Positions 8,761 to 21,150 are shown, counted from the first letter of the stretch. The stretch is 64,000 nt of DNA from Phoronis australis (GCA_002633005.1 NMRA01000148.1:292831-356830), one strand, 5' to 3'. Numbers and translations: made by a program. Notes: generated by a model not told the origin, from the letters alone.

Positions 8761-11464
8761 AGGGAGATCCTAGATTCGATTCGACAGGTGAGTTTTGTTC
8801 AAGATGGCAAATAGCCTAAAGGCCATGTAATTAGGCGACAAACTGCAGTGATTTATTCAGAATGAATTTTCGCCATTGAACTTTTTCGCACGATATGGTC
8901 AAATTTTATAGCGCACTATAAATGTGGAGAGGAGATTAGGGCGAAATGGCACAAAAATTATACTGTTTCTGTCATAATCCTATTCTTTTTCTGCCATTTC
9001 TTTGGCATACGCAGACGGCCGATAGTTAATCGTTGCTTTCATTAAGTATAGCAGTCACAATTTAAAAATGCTGAAAATTCTACTATAACCCAAGCTGACG
9101 GGACAAAGAGAAACCTTTCATGGCCGGCAAAGTGAATGGACACTAGTGCATATTAAACGTAACCATGATCATAACGTGAAGTAGAAATACTGCTGTACGA
9201 ACTCCAGTTCCTACCAGAAGGAAAAAATCCGACGAATGGTTGCTGACTTCATACTTACGAACCATTTTTAATAAAATGCAGCGATTCGTAACTCAGACCG
9301 GCGTTCGTTAATTAATTGAAAACTATGATGACATACGGCCAAATTTTGACCAATCGTTCGTATAGATTTCCCAAATATCTGGCTTCCACTAAAATATTTA
9401 TGGTACGTTGTCAGCTGAGACAGCAAGCCACTCTGAGTCTGAACCAATCGTATCGTCGCATAGGTAACTTGACGACCTACTTTCAACTTTAGAATCAGCT
9501 ACAAAAACAGAATATGTATTGCATCCAGCGTTAGCCGTTCCCATGGAAATTTTGTTGGCAGTGTCATCGACACACACGCTAATGCACTAGTTGCAATGGT
9601 CAAATGATATCCCGCTTTCGTACAACTCTAAGATAACCAGAACTTGCATGTACTATGTTGTAATTCTCTATTTACCTGAGAAACCGAACAGGGTGCACCG
9701 TCGTTCTAATAATGAGCTTGACCGGGAAGCGTTTGGTGCGGAGAGTACGGCTACATCATGCCAGTTAGGCGAGATAACACGAAACAAAACCACTTTCCGT
9801 TGTGTATTCCAATGACGTTTTGTGAGCAAACAGAGGCCCGTAGACATGTATGTTATCAATCAACCCATCTAACGAGCAGCTGGGGGCTATTCACCGACTA
9901 GTTTTTTATAATTGGTTTAAAAATCAAGTTGAAAACAATCTCTGAAACTTTCCACTCACATCATCATGAACAGGTCAGTCACCCTCAGTCACAGGGTTCA
10001 TTCCAGGGGTCATTTCTCGTTGCGTTATTTATATCAATTTCCTCGCGAAATTCTGCCATCAATACAGCAACAGTAACGGACTTCACTGCACCTTTCGCTT
10101 TCATCTACGCATGAATGAAAGTGCCACATTGTCGTATTTAAGTGCGGACGTGTCTAGGCCTACAAGTCTAAAAAATCAATCCCTTCTTAGACTCCGTGAC
10201 CTACCAGCCTTGGTCACGCTTATATGGAATCCCAAGTCTGTCAGTTGTTAACATATATACGGGTTATATATACGTTAGCATGTAAATCTGGACCTGCATA
10301 GATTGGTTAACACATTAACCTGCTCTGAAGATGTGCTTAGACTGTCGCTTTTCTGTCAGTAAGTAGAATTACGGTACTTTGCACTGCTCCGGTTCTAAAC
10401 TTTATCAGACTGAAGTTGTGTTTTGTTTTACAAGCTGTCATTCGATGTTATTGATACATATTAGTCAGCCAAAGTCAGCCACTAAATTCAAAAGCGGCCA
10501 AATCAACAACGACAGTAAACCAACTTCAACCCAAGTAATAGCAAATAATTACTTTACGCCTCCAACAAGAATTAACTTACGCACGTAATTTACGTACGTA
10601 ATGTTCACCTATTTGCCCATATTAGTGCCAGAGACGGGTCTAAAATTGCTTAGCCACAATCGGTGCAGCGATTCAAATCCAACGAGTAAAGTTCAGTAGT
10701 GAATTATATAATCTAGTCATTTTAATTTGTTGAGAATCTTGGTAGTAATATACTGACTGTGGTCCATGAGTAAGTCATGACGTTGGAACCAGAACTCCAG
10801 TTACTCTTTTATCTGTTTTCTGTGGTGTTCACTGCAAGAAGTGACTGAGATTAAGTCTTGAAGTCGACGAAATTTAACGCCGTTTGGTAGAGTAACTGTT
10901 ATCAAAACCTTAGCTATTTCTAAACTTTATTTTTATTGTCAAGTTTACCAAATCTACCAGTAGAGGTCTTGTCTTTGGTGAATTGTATACGACATTCTTT
11001 AGATTTATATGGTAGGCTAGTAATGATAAAATAAAACGAACTACGGCTTGTTCAGGACTATATCAAGGGTGACTTCAAACTTCATACTTTCAGCAAAGCT
11101 TCAAAACTCACCATGGCCCGTAGATATCTTGAAAGCCCAGCGTATAAAAGTGGTCAGTTATTATATTCACTCTACCCGTTTTTAAAGAATTTTGTTTCAT
11201 CTGAAGAAGACTTTATTGGTAATTCGATTGGCGCGACGTATTTGGAAGTATGACAACTTTCTATGAGAAAATAGTCGTTGCTAATAAAGAAGACTTTTTG
11301 AAACAAAAGACCTTTGTGGTTTAATAGTAACTTGGGGGTCGGAGACAAAAGTGTCTTTTATAAGTTTTGGTTTGTTTATTTCAGTTGCGTTCGCAAGTTA
11401 TTGCTGTCTCCAATCACTCCAGCATCAGTTGACAAAGCAAGCCGAGATCCCACTGTACGCGCAC
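8761..11464. other. Intergenic sequence, no gene recognised
   Basis: Only short unsupported frames. A 'cgcatgaatgaaag … ccgtgacc…' stretch near 10105-10250 resembles sequence near 12465-12720, suggesting old dispersed repeats. Nothing else can be supported. Confidence 0.4.
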
Positions 11465-11705
11465 CCAGGAGGGCTCGGGGGCTCGATCGAGCCCCCTCCC
11501 CATTTGGCGAAGTGCGCAAAAAGGTTCAACTCAGAGAAACAAAAACTCCGAAAAAAGTAGAAAACGAGACAAAAGTCCAATAAAAAGGCAGGTACAACCA
11601 AAATTCGGCGAATACACAATTAAGAGCTCTGAACTTATCCCGTGAATCTTAGTAAAAGGTCTACGTTCTCAAAAATTCGAGCTCCCACTTTTTAGGCTGG
11701 GTGCG
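11465..11705. repeat. Dispersed repeat, copy 1 (partner at 24985-25325)
   Basis: Starts with a GC-rich self-complementary stretch (gggggctcgatcgagccccc). It continues through 'atttggcgaagtgcgcaaa', 'ccaaaattcggcgaat' and 'ctcaaaaattcgagc'. The same blocks occur in the same order at 24985-25325. No coding capacity. Confidence 0.7.
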
Positions 11706-12214
11706 CGCAATAAAAGCTTAAAACTCAGTTCATGAATTACATCTGAAAGTTTCTGTGTCCAGACGAGCCGGCCATTACTGGTTCCTAGGTCCAGACAACC
11801 CAACAACATTCACATCACTGGTGATGTAAATATGCAATTATCAAGTTCTATTTATCAGAGATATTTACACCTCTGATGGCGATTTCGTTAATTTAGACCA
11901 TATGATAAATGATTTCGATGTCAAAACCAACTTTGTAGAACATAATGGTGTTGTTTCTGTTCTACGAAGATTTCAAAAAAGTCTATTTTAAAGCAAACTT
12001 AGAAGAGTTCATATCTATTCTCCTTGCATGCCTTTAGCAATTACTCACTTGCAGAATGATGTGAAGGGTTGTAGACATAATTGTTCAATCTTTAAAGACA
12101 TCAAGAAATCAATGTTGAAATTATTTATTAAAATCATTAAGCTTGCCACTGTACTCCACTCTTGTTTAATTTAGTGAAAAATAGATTTTCTGAATATTTC
12201 TGTAATTAAAACTT

Positions 12215-12263
12215 AAGTTCTGAAAACTTTTAAGTTTTTGAAAAACTAAAGTTTTCAGAACTT
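12215..12263. repeat. Nested AT-rich palindrome
   Basis: Arms 12215-12230 (aagttctgaaaacttt) and 12248-12263 are perfect reverse complements. The interior is itself a palindrome (agttttt-g-aaaaact, 12233-12247), so almost all 49 bases can fold into one hairpin. Confidence 0.85.
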
Positions 12264-12750
12264 GCTTTTATTAAAAAAAATGTTCCAAAATACTTAATAA
12301 GTTTTTGCCAAAAACTTATTTTTTCGGTGAAAACTCTAGTACATGGGCAGGTATCGTCTCTGGGATCATTCCTCATTACATTACTTATGCCAACTCCCAC
12401 CGACATCATGCCGGAAGTCAGCAACAATAACGGACTCCACTGCTTCTGTCAGTTTCTGAATAATATTCACGCATAAATGAAAGGGTCAAGTTACCATATT
12501 TTAAATACTGTTAAAACAGTACAGACATGTCCAATTCTAATGAATAAACCCTGGACTCCGTGATCGTGACCTTGGTCGCGCATCGCCCTGACGCGAACAT
12601 TCATCTTCGCAGCAAATTAACCCGTAACGAACTGTTTAGCGCATTTATGAGTGAAGCCTGCATGCGTTAACGAGAAAAAACACGTACCCTTAACAACTGA
12701 CAGGCTTGGAATTCTATAAAATCATGCAATAATAGGCGAGTAAAAGGCTA

Positions 12751-12930
12751 TAGTGTTTCGGGAGTATGATCCGGACTTAAACAGCGAAAGTGATTGGTAG
12801 ATGAGATTAGAGCGTTGAATGATGGGATAGAAACCATCGTTTCCGTTCCACACGCGAACATTTCTCGACGCAAGCGCGTCGCGAGTGCCTTGGGTCTACG
12901 GAACGAAGTCAATTGTTGTATCCGGTGACG
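12751..12930. repeat. Diverged dispersed repeat (partner at 42828-43035)
   Basis: Shares ordered blocks with 42828-43035: gtttcgggagtatg, gtgattggt/gtgattagt, cgtttccgttcca, cgcaagcg, gtctacggaacg. The intervening sequence has diverged or been replaced. Confidence 0.5.
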
Positions 12931-13732
12931 AACTACGCCAGAGGAAAACGAGGCTGCGAGTCGTGGCAACGGGGGTCACGGAGCGGTTTCGGGTGCTACC
13001 AAATCGAAATTGTCTCGAATAAGAGTTTTCGTGGTTTGCCGTATAGACAGTATCGGGCAGCGTGGGTCTGGGTTTTAGTAAATTTTCGGGCGCATGCACC
13101 CCTCTAGTCTAATTAAAGCCATCCATTATGCGCGGTGGCCCCAGAAACAGCTGCACTGCACTCCATATGGCCAAGTGCCATCACACTGACAGCAAGCAAA
13201 GTACGTTCGGGTCAGTCATGGAAGGTTGAAATATCCTGGTTGTAACTCGTTACAGACCCCAGGGGTGAGACACCTGGGTAGAACACAGAAGGGAAAACCG
13301 TGGTCATTTGCAGATCCTCCGAGTCGGTAGAGTGATATTTATAAGCCAGGGGGAGATGTGATTGCCTTGAGGTTAGCTAGTGAAGTACACAAGGACTATA
13401 CACCAACCTAAGTACGTACAGTATCCATACATTTTAACGGCTACTAACTGTTGGAACAGACGTGGACCCATGCTTCTTTCTAAACTCATCTACTCACATG
13501 CAGAAAGCCCGTCCGATAAAGTCAGTGCCAGTAGACGGTGGCCTGACCAACTTGTTCAGTAGTCTCCTTGTGACCGTCGCTTCAGTAGTATACTTACCTA
13601 AATAAATATTTCCAAGGCTGTCTCAACAAACTTGAAACCGAATAGAGGCAATGTCGTAGGTCAGAAGGGCCAAATAGGATGCTTACATGTGGATACCGAC
13701 GAGGGCCAGTACAGGCGCAAGGTTCACACATA

Positions 13733-13771
13733 GATTAAATACTTTATCTATGTTTAATCTAGTATTTAATC
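13733..13771. repeat. Short AT-rich inverted repeat
   Basis: The arms gattaaatac (13733-13742) and gtatttaatc (13762-13771) enclose a 19-nt loop that partly repeats the arm sequence. Confidence 0.6.
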
Positions 13772-15545
13772 GATGCTTCACATCTGAGTAACAGAAAACG
13801 CTATAATACGTTTTCAGTGACATTGACTGTGACTGTGACTCGCATGCATCATACCAACCACAACGTCACAACGCAACACATGTGAAACGCTAGACCTCGA
13901 CAAGGTCAAACGGAGAACACGACGTAAAGGAGTGAACGAAGTCGAATACAGGTTTATTCAATAATCATAATCATAACGGACTTATTCTATTCACTGCTTG
14001 CACACTTTTGTTGGTGGCGGCGCTGCAAAATGTATTGTTGGGCATTGTTGTTCTAAGGCACACGGCTCCGTCTTAGCATCAATTTAAACAACGCAAACGT
14101 GAAAGCGCGCCTGTTCCAAACACGCAGAACTAATAGTTTAGACACAACGCCACGTTTACAAGCATAATCATGGCGAATTCGTACAGTCAAGTTTATGTTC
14201 AATCATCACCATTCACCCTAGTCAGTTGTATGTGTGACGGGAGCGCCGTCTATTGATGGAGTCGTGAGTTAAGTCAAGTCGTCAGTCAAGACTATGTTCA
14301 ATTCCAGAAGTTAGTGTTCAATGTTAAAGGGGTGTCAATTGGTGGATCCCCTTATTTGGTACTTCCGATGACGAAATTTTCATTTTACATTTTGATTGGT
14401 TTTTACTTTAACTTGAGACCACTATTTTAGCGTAATTTGGTACATTCGCGGTGCGATTTCGCCTATAAAAATGGGCCCCAAACGCTCAAACTTCGGATTC
14501 TGCCGGGTCTCGATCCTATCCTATTCGAACTTTAACGTTTTTCAGCACATTTTTCTTGCTTATATATTCTCTGGGTTATTTGTCAAAGTAGACGACGGAA
14601 GCTAAAGATGAATTGTAAGTTCGTAGATTTGTATTTTATATTTAGCGCAAAATAAACTCAGTGTATTTGTCACTTCTCTCTTGTTTCACTTTCTATAAGT
14701 TGTCACCATGCTTCTCTCGTATGTGATACGAACGAGTGAAAAAGTACACAGCGCTGCAATTATTTTTATCCGCCGTCGACGAACAGTCAACTTTAGATGC
14801 TAAGTAGATCGCTACTGGTCGCTCCATCGAATTCCCTTTACACATGTAACATTTTTTACAGTTATGCGTTATACTGCGCACATATGTTGTATTGGGGAAA
14901 AAGAACGATGTTTTCACTCATCTTTTATAGGCCTACCCTCACTCGGCCGGCAAAAAATGACACAAGCAACTTTTGCCTTAATACAGTATTGCCCGAGGCG
15001 ACTTTTACCAAAACGTGAAATGAGCATCCTTCGATTGGGTTATTTTGAGCGCCAGTACCGGTAACCAGTCCATACCAGAATTTCGACTAGAAAAATTTGT
15101 GAATGAACTCGATAGCTTAAGGGGACATCTCAGTTACCGATGCACCTGATTGTTGTACAGTGACCATTTTTTTCTTTAGGGTATCAATATTGAATTTTTA
15201 CTATGTTAGAATCTTTACATTTGTTTAGCTTTTTATTTTTCATTCACATTTTTGAACAAATGGAACTGAATTGGAAAATGCAAAGTTACCATTTTCGATC
15301 GCATCTCTGACAATCTTAACCAATACCTAAGCACAACGCACTTGAACTTTGTGATAGAATCAAGAATCGCACCCCTTGCCTTTGGAAAACTGCTCTTAAC
15401 CACGAGCGAACCCGCGCCCTCAAATTCGGCGGTAAGTGCATTGGAATCGTGAAGATCAAGGAATTGTCAGTGCAACTCCGGGAGCGTAGACTAGCGCCAT
15501 AGCGAGACTGAACCGGGTTCCAATCTCTTTTGACTAGGAGTATTG
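13772..15545. other. Intergenic sequence, no gene recognised
   Basis: Short open frames (for example 14693-15064 on both strands) overlap each other and lack splice or family support. No RNA gene or clear repeat was recognised. Confidence 0.4.
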
Positions 15546-15629
15546 TCACGGTAAGGAATATTATAAGACCGATTTTATCAGAGCAAAAGGTCTAATTCCA
15601 TTTTCGTTTTAGCCAGCTAAACAGGACGA
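15546..15629. repeat. Dispersed repeat, copy 2 of 3
   Basis: About 84 bp, tcacggtaaggaat through cagctaaacaggacga, matching 1944-2027 and 41067-41155 end to end. Confidence 0.55.
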
Positions 15630-16261
15630 GATGCAGCTTAACTGCTTTCACGTAGCCCAACTCGGTTAGAACCGGCGCCTCGATATATTTTAGGACACAG
15701 AGTTTTAGTTGCGCTACTTTCTGCATGGTTTGTTGAAAAATTGTTCTTCAAAACGTTGTGAAGTAGATTTCAGTTGCATCATTCTGAATATAGCTGATGG
15801 TGGATGGTCGGATTGGACGTTGAAGGGTCGGTGCAGCAAAACATTCAGTTTTGTATTGGTGAAATTAGAGGTAAGTAAGCGCCCAAAGTCCACCATATCA
15901 CCTTGAGCACTGCATTTCAAAAGTGCATTGAATTCGCAAAATCTCAAAAGCATTTAGGCCTATTTTCGACTCACGAGTGGGTATTTACTTCGAGTCTGCA
16001 GTGGCGAATCTAGGATGCCGCAGAAAGTGGGCCCAACCACACATGATAGGAAGGCAAAGGTCCGCGTTCATTCCAAGCGGTCTCTGAAGGGCTTCAAACA
16101 CAATTATAAAGGGAAATAGTCGCGTAACACCCAAAAACGATATCCTGGTGGCGTTTTTAGTCGCCCGTAGGGTGTGTCGTCTGTAGACTATCCGATTCAT
16201 TTCGCTGAATCCTCGTTCACATTCAGCTATACTGCAAGGACGAGTCTCAATGCATAATGTA

Positions 16262-16385
16262 AAAAGATGGTTGGCTACGCCTAGGTGCGCCTACGACCCA
16301 CTATAACGTAACTTACGGTGCGTAAGCGCTACGTTCAAATTCCAAAAGGTGGTTGGCTGCGCCTACGTGCGCCTACGCCCCACTA
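16262..16385. repeat. Two direct ~42-bp repeats separated by 40 bp
   Basis: 16262-16303 and 16344-16385 share an aaaa-R-R-tggttggct start, 'cgccta' twice, and a cccacta end, with few mismatches. Confidence 0.75.
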
Positions 16386-16534
16386 CAGCACTGAACATAT
16401 TTCCGATTGGTAGCCATGTCAAACAATAGAATTTCAACAATTTTGTGAACAGTCCATGCAGAAAGAAAATCTTTATCCGAAACACTGCGAAATAGTACAC
16501 AACCTTTTGTAGATTGTCACTGACCATCTTTTTT

Positions 16535-16610
16535 ATCGGAACTTTAGCCGAGAAGCAAAGGATACTGGCTTAACAGACCGTATCCGTTGCTTCTCGGCTA
16601 CAGCTCCGAT
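16535..16610. repeat. 76-nt hairpin, 31-bp arms with 14-nt loop
   Basis: The left arm (16535-16565) and right arm (16580-16610) pair with about four mismatches in 31 (core agccgagaagcaa). The size and bulged pairing resemble a miRNA precursor, but a foldback-element remnant is equally possible. Confidence 0.7.
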
Positions 16611-16982
16611 ACCATGCCAGACTAGGTTCCGACTTGAAGATATTGACAATATTTGGATTCGTTTAATTACGAGTTCTTACGTCAAGTATTTCTGAGGTAT
16701 TTTCCTGCGCAAAATGACCTCTTTGTCAAAATTGGCTAACATAGATTACTTGTCTGCTAGTTATTGGCCATTGATCTGCTTGGTTAAACTGGACGGAATG
16801 CACTTAATCATGTGGTAGCGGTACGCAGAGGTTTCGCAAAGCGACGTGAACGTGAATTATCACGTATATATTATTCCACGTCATACACGACATTGTTGGC
16901 TGTGAGGTAATCCCGACAGTGCGTATTTTACGCGAATACCGGGAGATTCACCTCGCTTTAAACACGAAACCTGTGGCCCCTT

Positions 16983-16995
16983 TTTATTCTTTATT
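16983..16995 (-). promoter_or_regulatory. Two candidate AATAAA poly(A) signals for RP9
   Basis: The plus-strand TTTATT at 16983-16988 and 16990-16995 reads AATAAA twice on the minus strand, about 560 nt after the RP9 stop codon. Confidence 0.4.
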
Positions 16996-17552
16996 TGGCA
17001 AGACATCCAAATGACTTATTTTGATAGGGTTCTCAAGAACAGAGAGTTCGTTATTGCATGAGATCAGGATTTATAAATTGGCTTGTCACAGCATGTGATT
17101 TATACACCAAGCATAGTCTCAACAAAAAACAAAACTGTCAGGACTTTGCAAACCCAGATGTCACTTCTTGGGTGAGAAGGGAGCACGTTGAGACAAATTT
17201 CATAGCAGTAAGTTGTCAAAATCAAATGTTTGCTTCTTGGACAGAGCACAAGTATAGACTAATCAATTCGCCCTCTGTAGTAGGGTCATCTCCTTTTTCG
17301 CAAGTGCTGAACACCTTTCGGATACCTGATGTTTTCAGCACCTCAATGGAGACAATCACTGAACAGCACCTTCAGAATGGCAGCCTGCTTTGAATGGCTT
17401 GTAGCAAGGCCCATGTAGCCGCCGTAAGTTATGAAACCTAACTTTTCAACAGTGTAGAGAAAATCAAAGGTTAACATCCAGATATAAACTTGAAATATGC
17501 CCAGAACATCACAGTAAAACAAATGCAAAAGAAGCGAATGCACAATCGCATT

Positions 17553-17811
17553 TCAACCATGGTTCTCTTGTTCCTTCTTCCTCCATTTTGTTTTTCTATG
17601 GGAATGATGCTTGTCACGACTGCTTTCACGTCTTGATCTGTCTTTCTTATGCTTATGTTTATGTTTGTGTTTTTTACTTGTACTTTCACTTTCTGAATCA
17701 CTTAATCGTCTCTTCTTGGACTTTTCTTTCTTATGTTTCCTTTTTTGACTGGACTTGCGCTCTTCTTCATCCGAGCTGCTAGAGTCGAGCATTGCTTTGA
17801 GTTGATTAACT
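17553..17811 (-). CDS. RP9: RP9 (PAP-1)-like gene, terminal exon (intact copy)
   Basis: Last coding exon of a minus-strand RP9-like gene; RP9 is a nuclear, Lys/Ser-rich, PIM1-associated, splicing-linked protein. After a CACTTTTAG acceptor it begins in phase 2; the first base completes an Arg codon with the exon at 19213-19274. It then reads VNQLKAMLDSSSSDEEER and continues as a basic, His/Lys- and Arg/Ser-rich tail with a KHKHKHKHKK run to the stop at 17553. Human RP9 has the equivalent R-I-Q-Q-L-K block followed by SxSDED and a Lys-rich tail. Eighty-five residues come from this exon. The frame left open upstream of the acceptor is intronic. Confidence 0.8.
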
Positions 17812-18261
17812 CTAAAAGTGCAAACACCATTGTTTAATATCTCGACAACAGCAAAAGTGTGTTTTTTCATAGTCCCCCATGCAAGAGTAGGACATTTTAA
17901 AAACAATTATTAACAGTGTTTTAGATGATAGTGTATAAAGCATAGTGTCTGAAAGGTTCATGTGAATACGATAAGCCATTCCTGAGATTTGATGTTCCCA
18001 AGTTAGTCACATTTTCTACATGATAAACTTGTCTTTCACTTTATTTTTAGTATGAGCTCCTCTTTTACTTACTAGTATGTTATTTTCTAATAATATATCC
18101 AAAAACTAAGCCCCCATTTCAGTGAAAGTAAATAGAGATTTACTCCTTAAATTGAGCAGGAGGCCCCTATTTATTTTCAATAATAATGAGAATTCAACCT
18201 AGAGGTAACATTGGTGCATATCAAAGCTCAACATAGCACTAGAAATCACAAAATTTTTTAG

Positions 18262-18498
18262 TCTGGTCTGCACACCACCTATTGGTCACATCATGTGACC
18301 TAATGAACATAAGTCCGAAAAGATTTCTGCCGCCAACCGGGACTCGAATCCAGTGGTCGCGATGGCTCAGTGGCTAGAGCGTCTGCACGGATAGCAGAAG
18401 GTTCTGGGTTTGACCCCCGATCGGGGAAGAAATCGTTTCAGACTTATGTTCATTAGGTCATGTGATGTGCCCAATAGGTGGCACGAGACCAGACTTAA
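18262..18498. mobile_element. Foldback element with tRNA-like core
   Basis: Arms of about 80 bp (18262-18343 and 18414-18498) are inverted, sharing cacctattgg and cctaatgaacataagtc. Between them, 18355-18428 looks tRNA-derived. It has an A-box-like TGGCTCAGTGG, a possible anticodon stem (TCTGC-loop-GCAGA) and a degenerate B box (GGGTTTGACCC). It is probably a SINE-type remnant, not a functional tRNA. Confidence 0.6.
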
Positions 18499-18930
18499 TC
18501 CTGTTTGTGATGTGCATTTCCAAACCAGTTTAAGATTTGCAATAGCATTTGAAAGTTCAGTCAGTGTTTGTACAAGTCTACAAATGCGGTGAAAAGTTAA
18601 TGAACATAACTGAGCTCCTGTTTGGGACTGTTTCATGCAACCAGCCACAATGATCCATGTTTACATGACTTTGTCAATCAAATTTCAGCATGTAATACAT
18701 AGGTACTTAATAGCAGAGTAATGTTCACATATTTCTGCATGAAACTCACTAATTCCTTGGACTGTCCTGCTTTTTTGAGTGTCACGATGTAAAAACAATC
18801 AAGGTGAAGGTTATGTCAAGGTCAGTCAGACAAACAGGTTCTCTTGCAACGGAAACTGGCAAATTCACTTTTTGTTGTAAACAGCAGTCAGATGGCAGCA
18901 TTTTGTTCAAACTTCACAGCATGAATTAAC

Positions 18931-19016
18931 AGTATGAGGGTTATGATCAGCACTTGCCATCACAGTTCGAGGGTTATGACCAGCACTTACCATCAAAGTT
19001 TGAGGGCTACTACGAC
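18931..19016. repeat. 33-bp minisatellite, short allele (2 units plus partial)
   Basis: Units agtatgagggttatgatcag… at 18931-18963 and 18964-18996, then a partial. The matching position in the other copy (21151-21407) has seven full units. Confidence 0.85.
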
Positions 19017-19212
19017 TTATGGTGAGGAACTCTACACAAACTGACACAACTTGCCAATGGCTACTGGAATTGTGCAAATGCAACAAAACAGTTCATTAGG
19101 AAAACATTCATCATAGAAACTGTTAGCCCTGGCAGAAATTAGGCTTTTTGGAAGCACTTACTTCATGTTATTTCTACTGTGAACAATGCAGCATTGCTAA
19201 AAGCTAACTAAC

Positions 19213-19274
19213 CTCTCCTCTTTTTCTCTCCTCTTGGAATTAGCTATAAACTGGTACATGGGATCTTCATGGGC
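19213..19274 (-). CDS. RP9: RP9-like gene, exon with the HEDPMY motif (left-contig copy)
   Basis: 62-nt exon between a TTGTAG acceptor and a GTTAGT donor on the minus strand. It encodes AHEDPMYQFIANSKRREKEE plus two bases of an Arg codon finished by the exon at 17811. Human RP9 has AHEDPMYDIIRDNKR at this place, so the match is specific. It starts in phase 0, as required by the zinc-knuckle exon's end. No long open frame reveals this exon; it was found by motif and phase. A second copy lies at 21598-21659, the allelic equivalent on the right contig. Confidence 0.85.
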
Positions 19275-19807
19275 CTACAATCCACAAATTCAGTCTGACA
19301 ATCATTTTTGTAGTTTTTTTGCTTTTCTTTTGACAATTATGACATGGCCAATTATTTTTACTTAAGTTGACTGAAATTTGGGTCTAGAGTATTTTTAAAG
19401 TTATATTGCACTCCACATCGACGAGTCAAAATGGAGAACCCAAGAATGAAACAGTTTATTAATCCAACAATGATGCCCAGGAGCTCCATTCCAACAAGAT
19501 TTTTGTGAGGATTGCAAAATCAAATCAAAACAACCGCCGTTGTATGAAATATGGTATATTAAAGGCAATAGTCATGTTAATAGCAGTAAATATAACTTTA
19601 AATGAACAGTGTTAGGAGCACATCTCATGTCATTGGCCAGTAGCAATATCCATGGATTATGAGAACCAGTTAGATGCCTGCTACTCAGTGGATAAAACCA
19701 AGTCTTAAAATATGGGACCCATTTAAGTGACTACTATACCCACGTTTTTCTAAACTGATCCTTGATATGTGCCACCAGCATTAGGAAATGACTGCTGTAC
19801 ATGCACA

Positions 19808-19934
19808 NNNNNNNNNNNNNNNNNNNNNNNNNNNNNNNNNNNNNNNNNNNNNNNNNNNNNNNNNNNNNNNNNNNNNNNNNNNNNNNNNNNNNNNNNNNNN
19901 NNNNNNNNNNNNNNNNNNNNNNNNNNNNNNNNNN
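19808..19934. other. Assembly gap (127 N)
   Basis: A run of 127 undetermined bases. Its edges fall inside two copies of the same locus, so its size and even its existence are doubtful. Confidence 0.98.
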
Positions 19935-20028
19935 GGACTTTTCTTTCTTATGTTTCCTTTTTTGACTGGACTTGCGCTCTTCTTCATCCGAGCTGCTAGA
20001 GTCGAGCATTGCTTTGAGTTGATTAACT
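19935..20028 (-). CDS. RP9: RP9-like terminal exon, second copy cut by the N gap
   Basis: Start of the same terminal exon as 17553-17811, with identical acceptor and phase, from VNQLKAMLDSSSS to about KEKS. The exon then runs into the N gap. Most likely the other allele of one exon. Translation across the gap is not meaningful. Confidence 0.7.
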
Positions 20029-20481
20029 CTAAAAGTGCAAACACCATTGTTTAATATCTCCACAACAGCAAAAGTGTGTTTTTTCATAGTCCCCCATTCA
20101 AGAGTAGGACATTTTAAAAACAATTATTAACAACGTTTTGGATGACAGTGTATAAAGCATAGTGTCTGAAAGGTTCATAGGAATACGATTAGCCATTCCT
20201 GAGATTTGATGTTCCAAAGTTAGTCAAATTTTCTAAATGTTAAACTTGTCTTCCACTTTATTTTTAGTATGAGCTCCTCTTTTACTTATTAGCATGTTAT
20301 TTTCAAATAATATATCCAAAAACTAAGACCCCATTTCAGTGAAAGTAAGTAGGGATTTACTTCTTGAATTGAGTAGGAGGCCCCCATTTATTTTCAATAA
20401 TAATGAGAATTCAACCTAGAGGTAATGTACTCTCGCTACATATCAAAGCTCAACATAGCATTAGAAAGCACAAACATTTTT

Positions 20482-20697
20482 AAGTCTGGTCTGCACGCCA
20501 CCTATTGGCCACATCACGTGACCTAATGAACATCAATCCGAAAAGATTTCCGCTTCCAACCGGGATTCGAACCATGTTGGTCCTGATGGCTGAGTAGTCC
20601 TGGGTTTGACACCCGGTTGGGGGCAGATATCTTTTCAGACTTATGCTCATTAGGTCATGTGATGTGCCCAATAGGTGGCGTGCAGACCAGACTTAAA
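20482..20697. mobile_element. Foldback element, second copy with tRNA-like core deleted
   Basis: The same inverted arms as 18262-18498 (cacctattgg, cctaatgaacat). The core between 'gatggctgagt' and 'cctgggtttgac' lacks the anticodon-arm region seen in the other copy. Confidence 0.6.
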
Positions 20698-21150
20698 AAT
20701 GTTTGCGATCTATATTTCCACTCCAGTTTAAGATTTACATATACACCATTAGAAAGTTCAATCAGTATTTGTACAAGTCTACAAATGCGTGAAAAGTTAC
20801 TGAACATAATTGAGCCCCTATTTGAGACTGTTTCACGCAACCAGCCACAATGGTCCATGTTTACCTGATTTTGTCAATCAAATTTCAGCATGCAATAAAT
20901 AGGTTCTCGATAGCAGAGTGTTTTTCACATATTCCTGCATGAAACTCATTAATTCCTTAGACTGTCCTACTTTTTTGAGTGTCAGGATGTAGAAACAATC
21001 AAGGTGAAGGTTATGTCAAGGTCAGTCAGACAAATAGCTCTCTTGCAACAGAAATTGGCAAATTCACTTTTTGTTGTAAACAGCATCACTTTTTGTGTAA
21101 ACAGCAGTCAGATGGCAGCATTTTGTTCAAACATCATAGCATGAATTGAC

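Larger units (their letters stand above)
17718..19807. repeat. Left member of near-identical 2.1-kb pair flanking the N gap
   Basis: This segment ends at the N gap. It aligns nearly identically with 19935-22184, which begins at the N gap. The last bases before the gap (ctgtacatgcaca) match 22172-22184. The first bases after the gap (ggacttttctttctta) match position 17718. Both carry the same RP9 exons. Best explained as overlapping allelic contig ends, not a real tandem duplication. Confidence 0.85.

Noticed and set aside
18355-18428. Functional tRNA-Ser gene (GGA-like loop)
   Set aside because: Position 33 is not T, the T-arm pairing is poor and the B box is degenerate; it lies inside a foldback element.
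17553-20123. Two tandem paralogous genes starting MFLKCPTL…
   Set aside because: The MFLKCPTL part is intron read through into the RP9 terminal exon, and the two copies are probably alleles.
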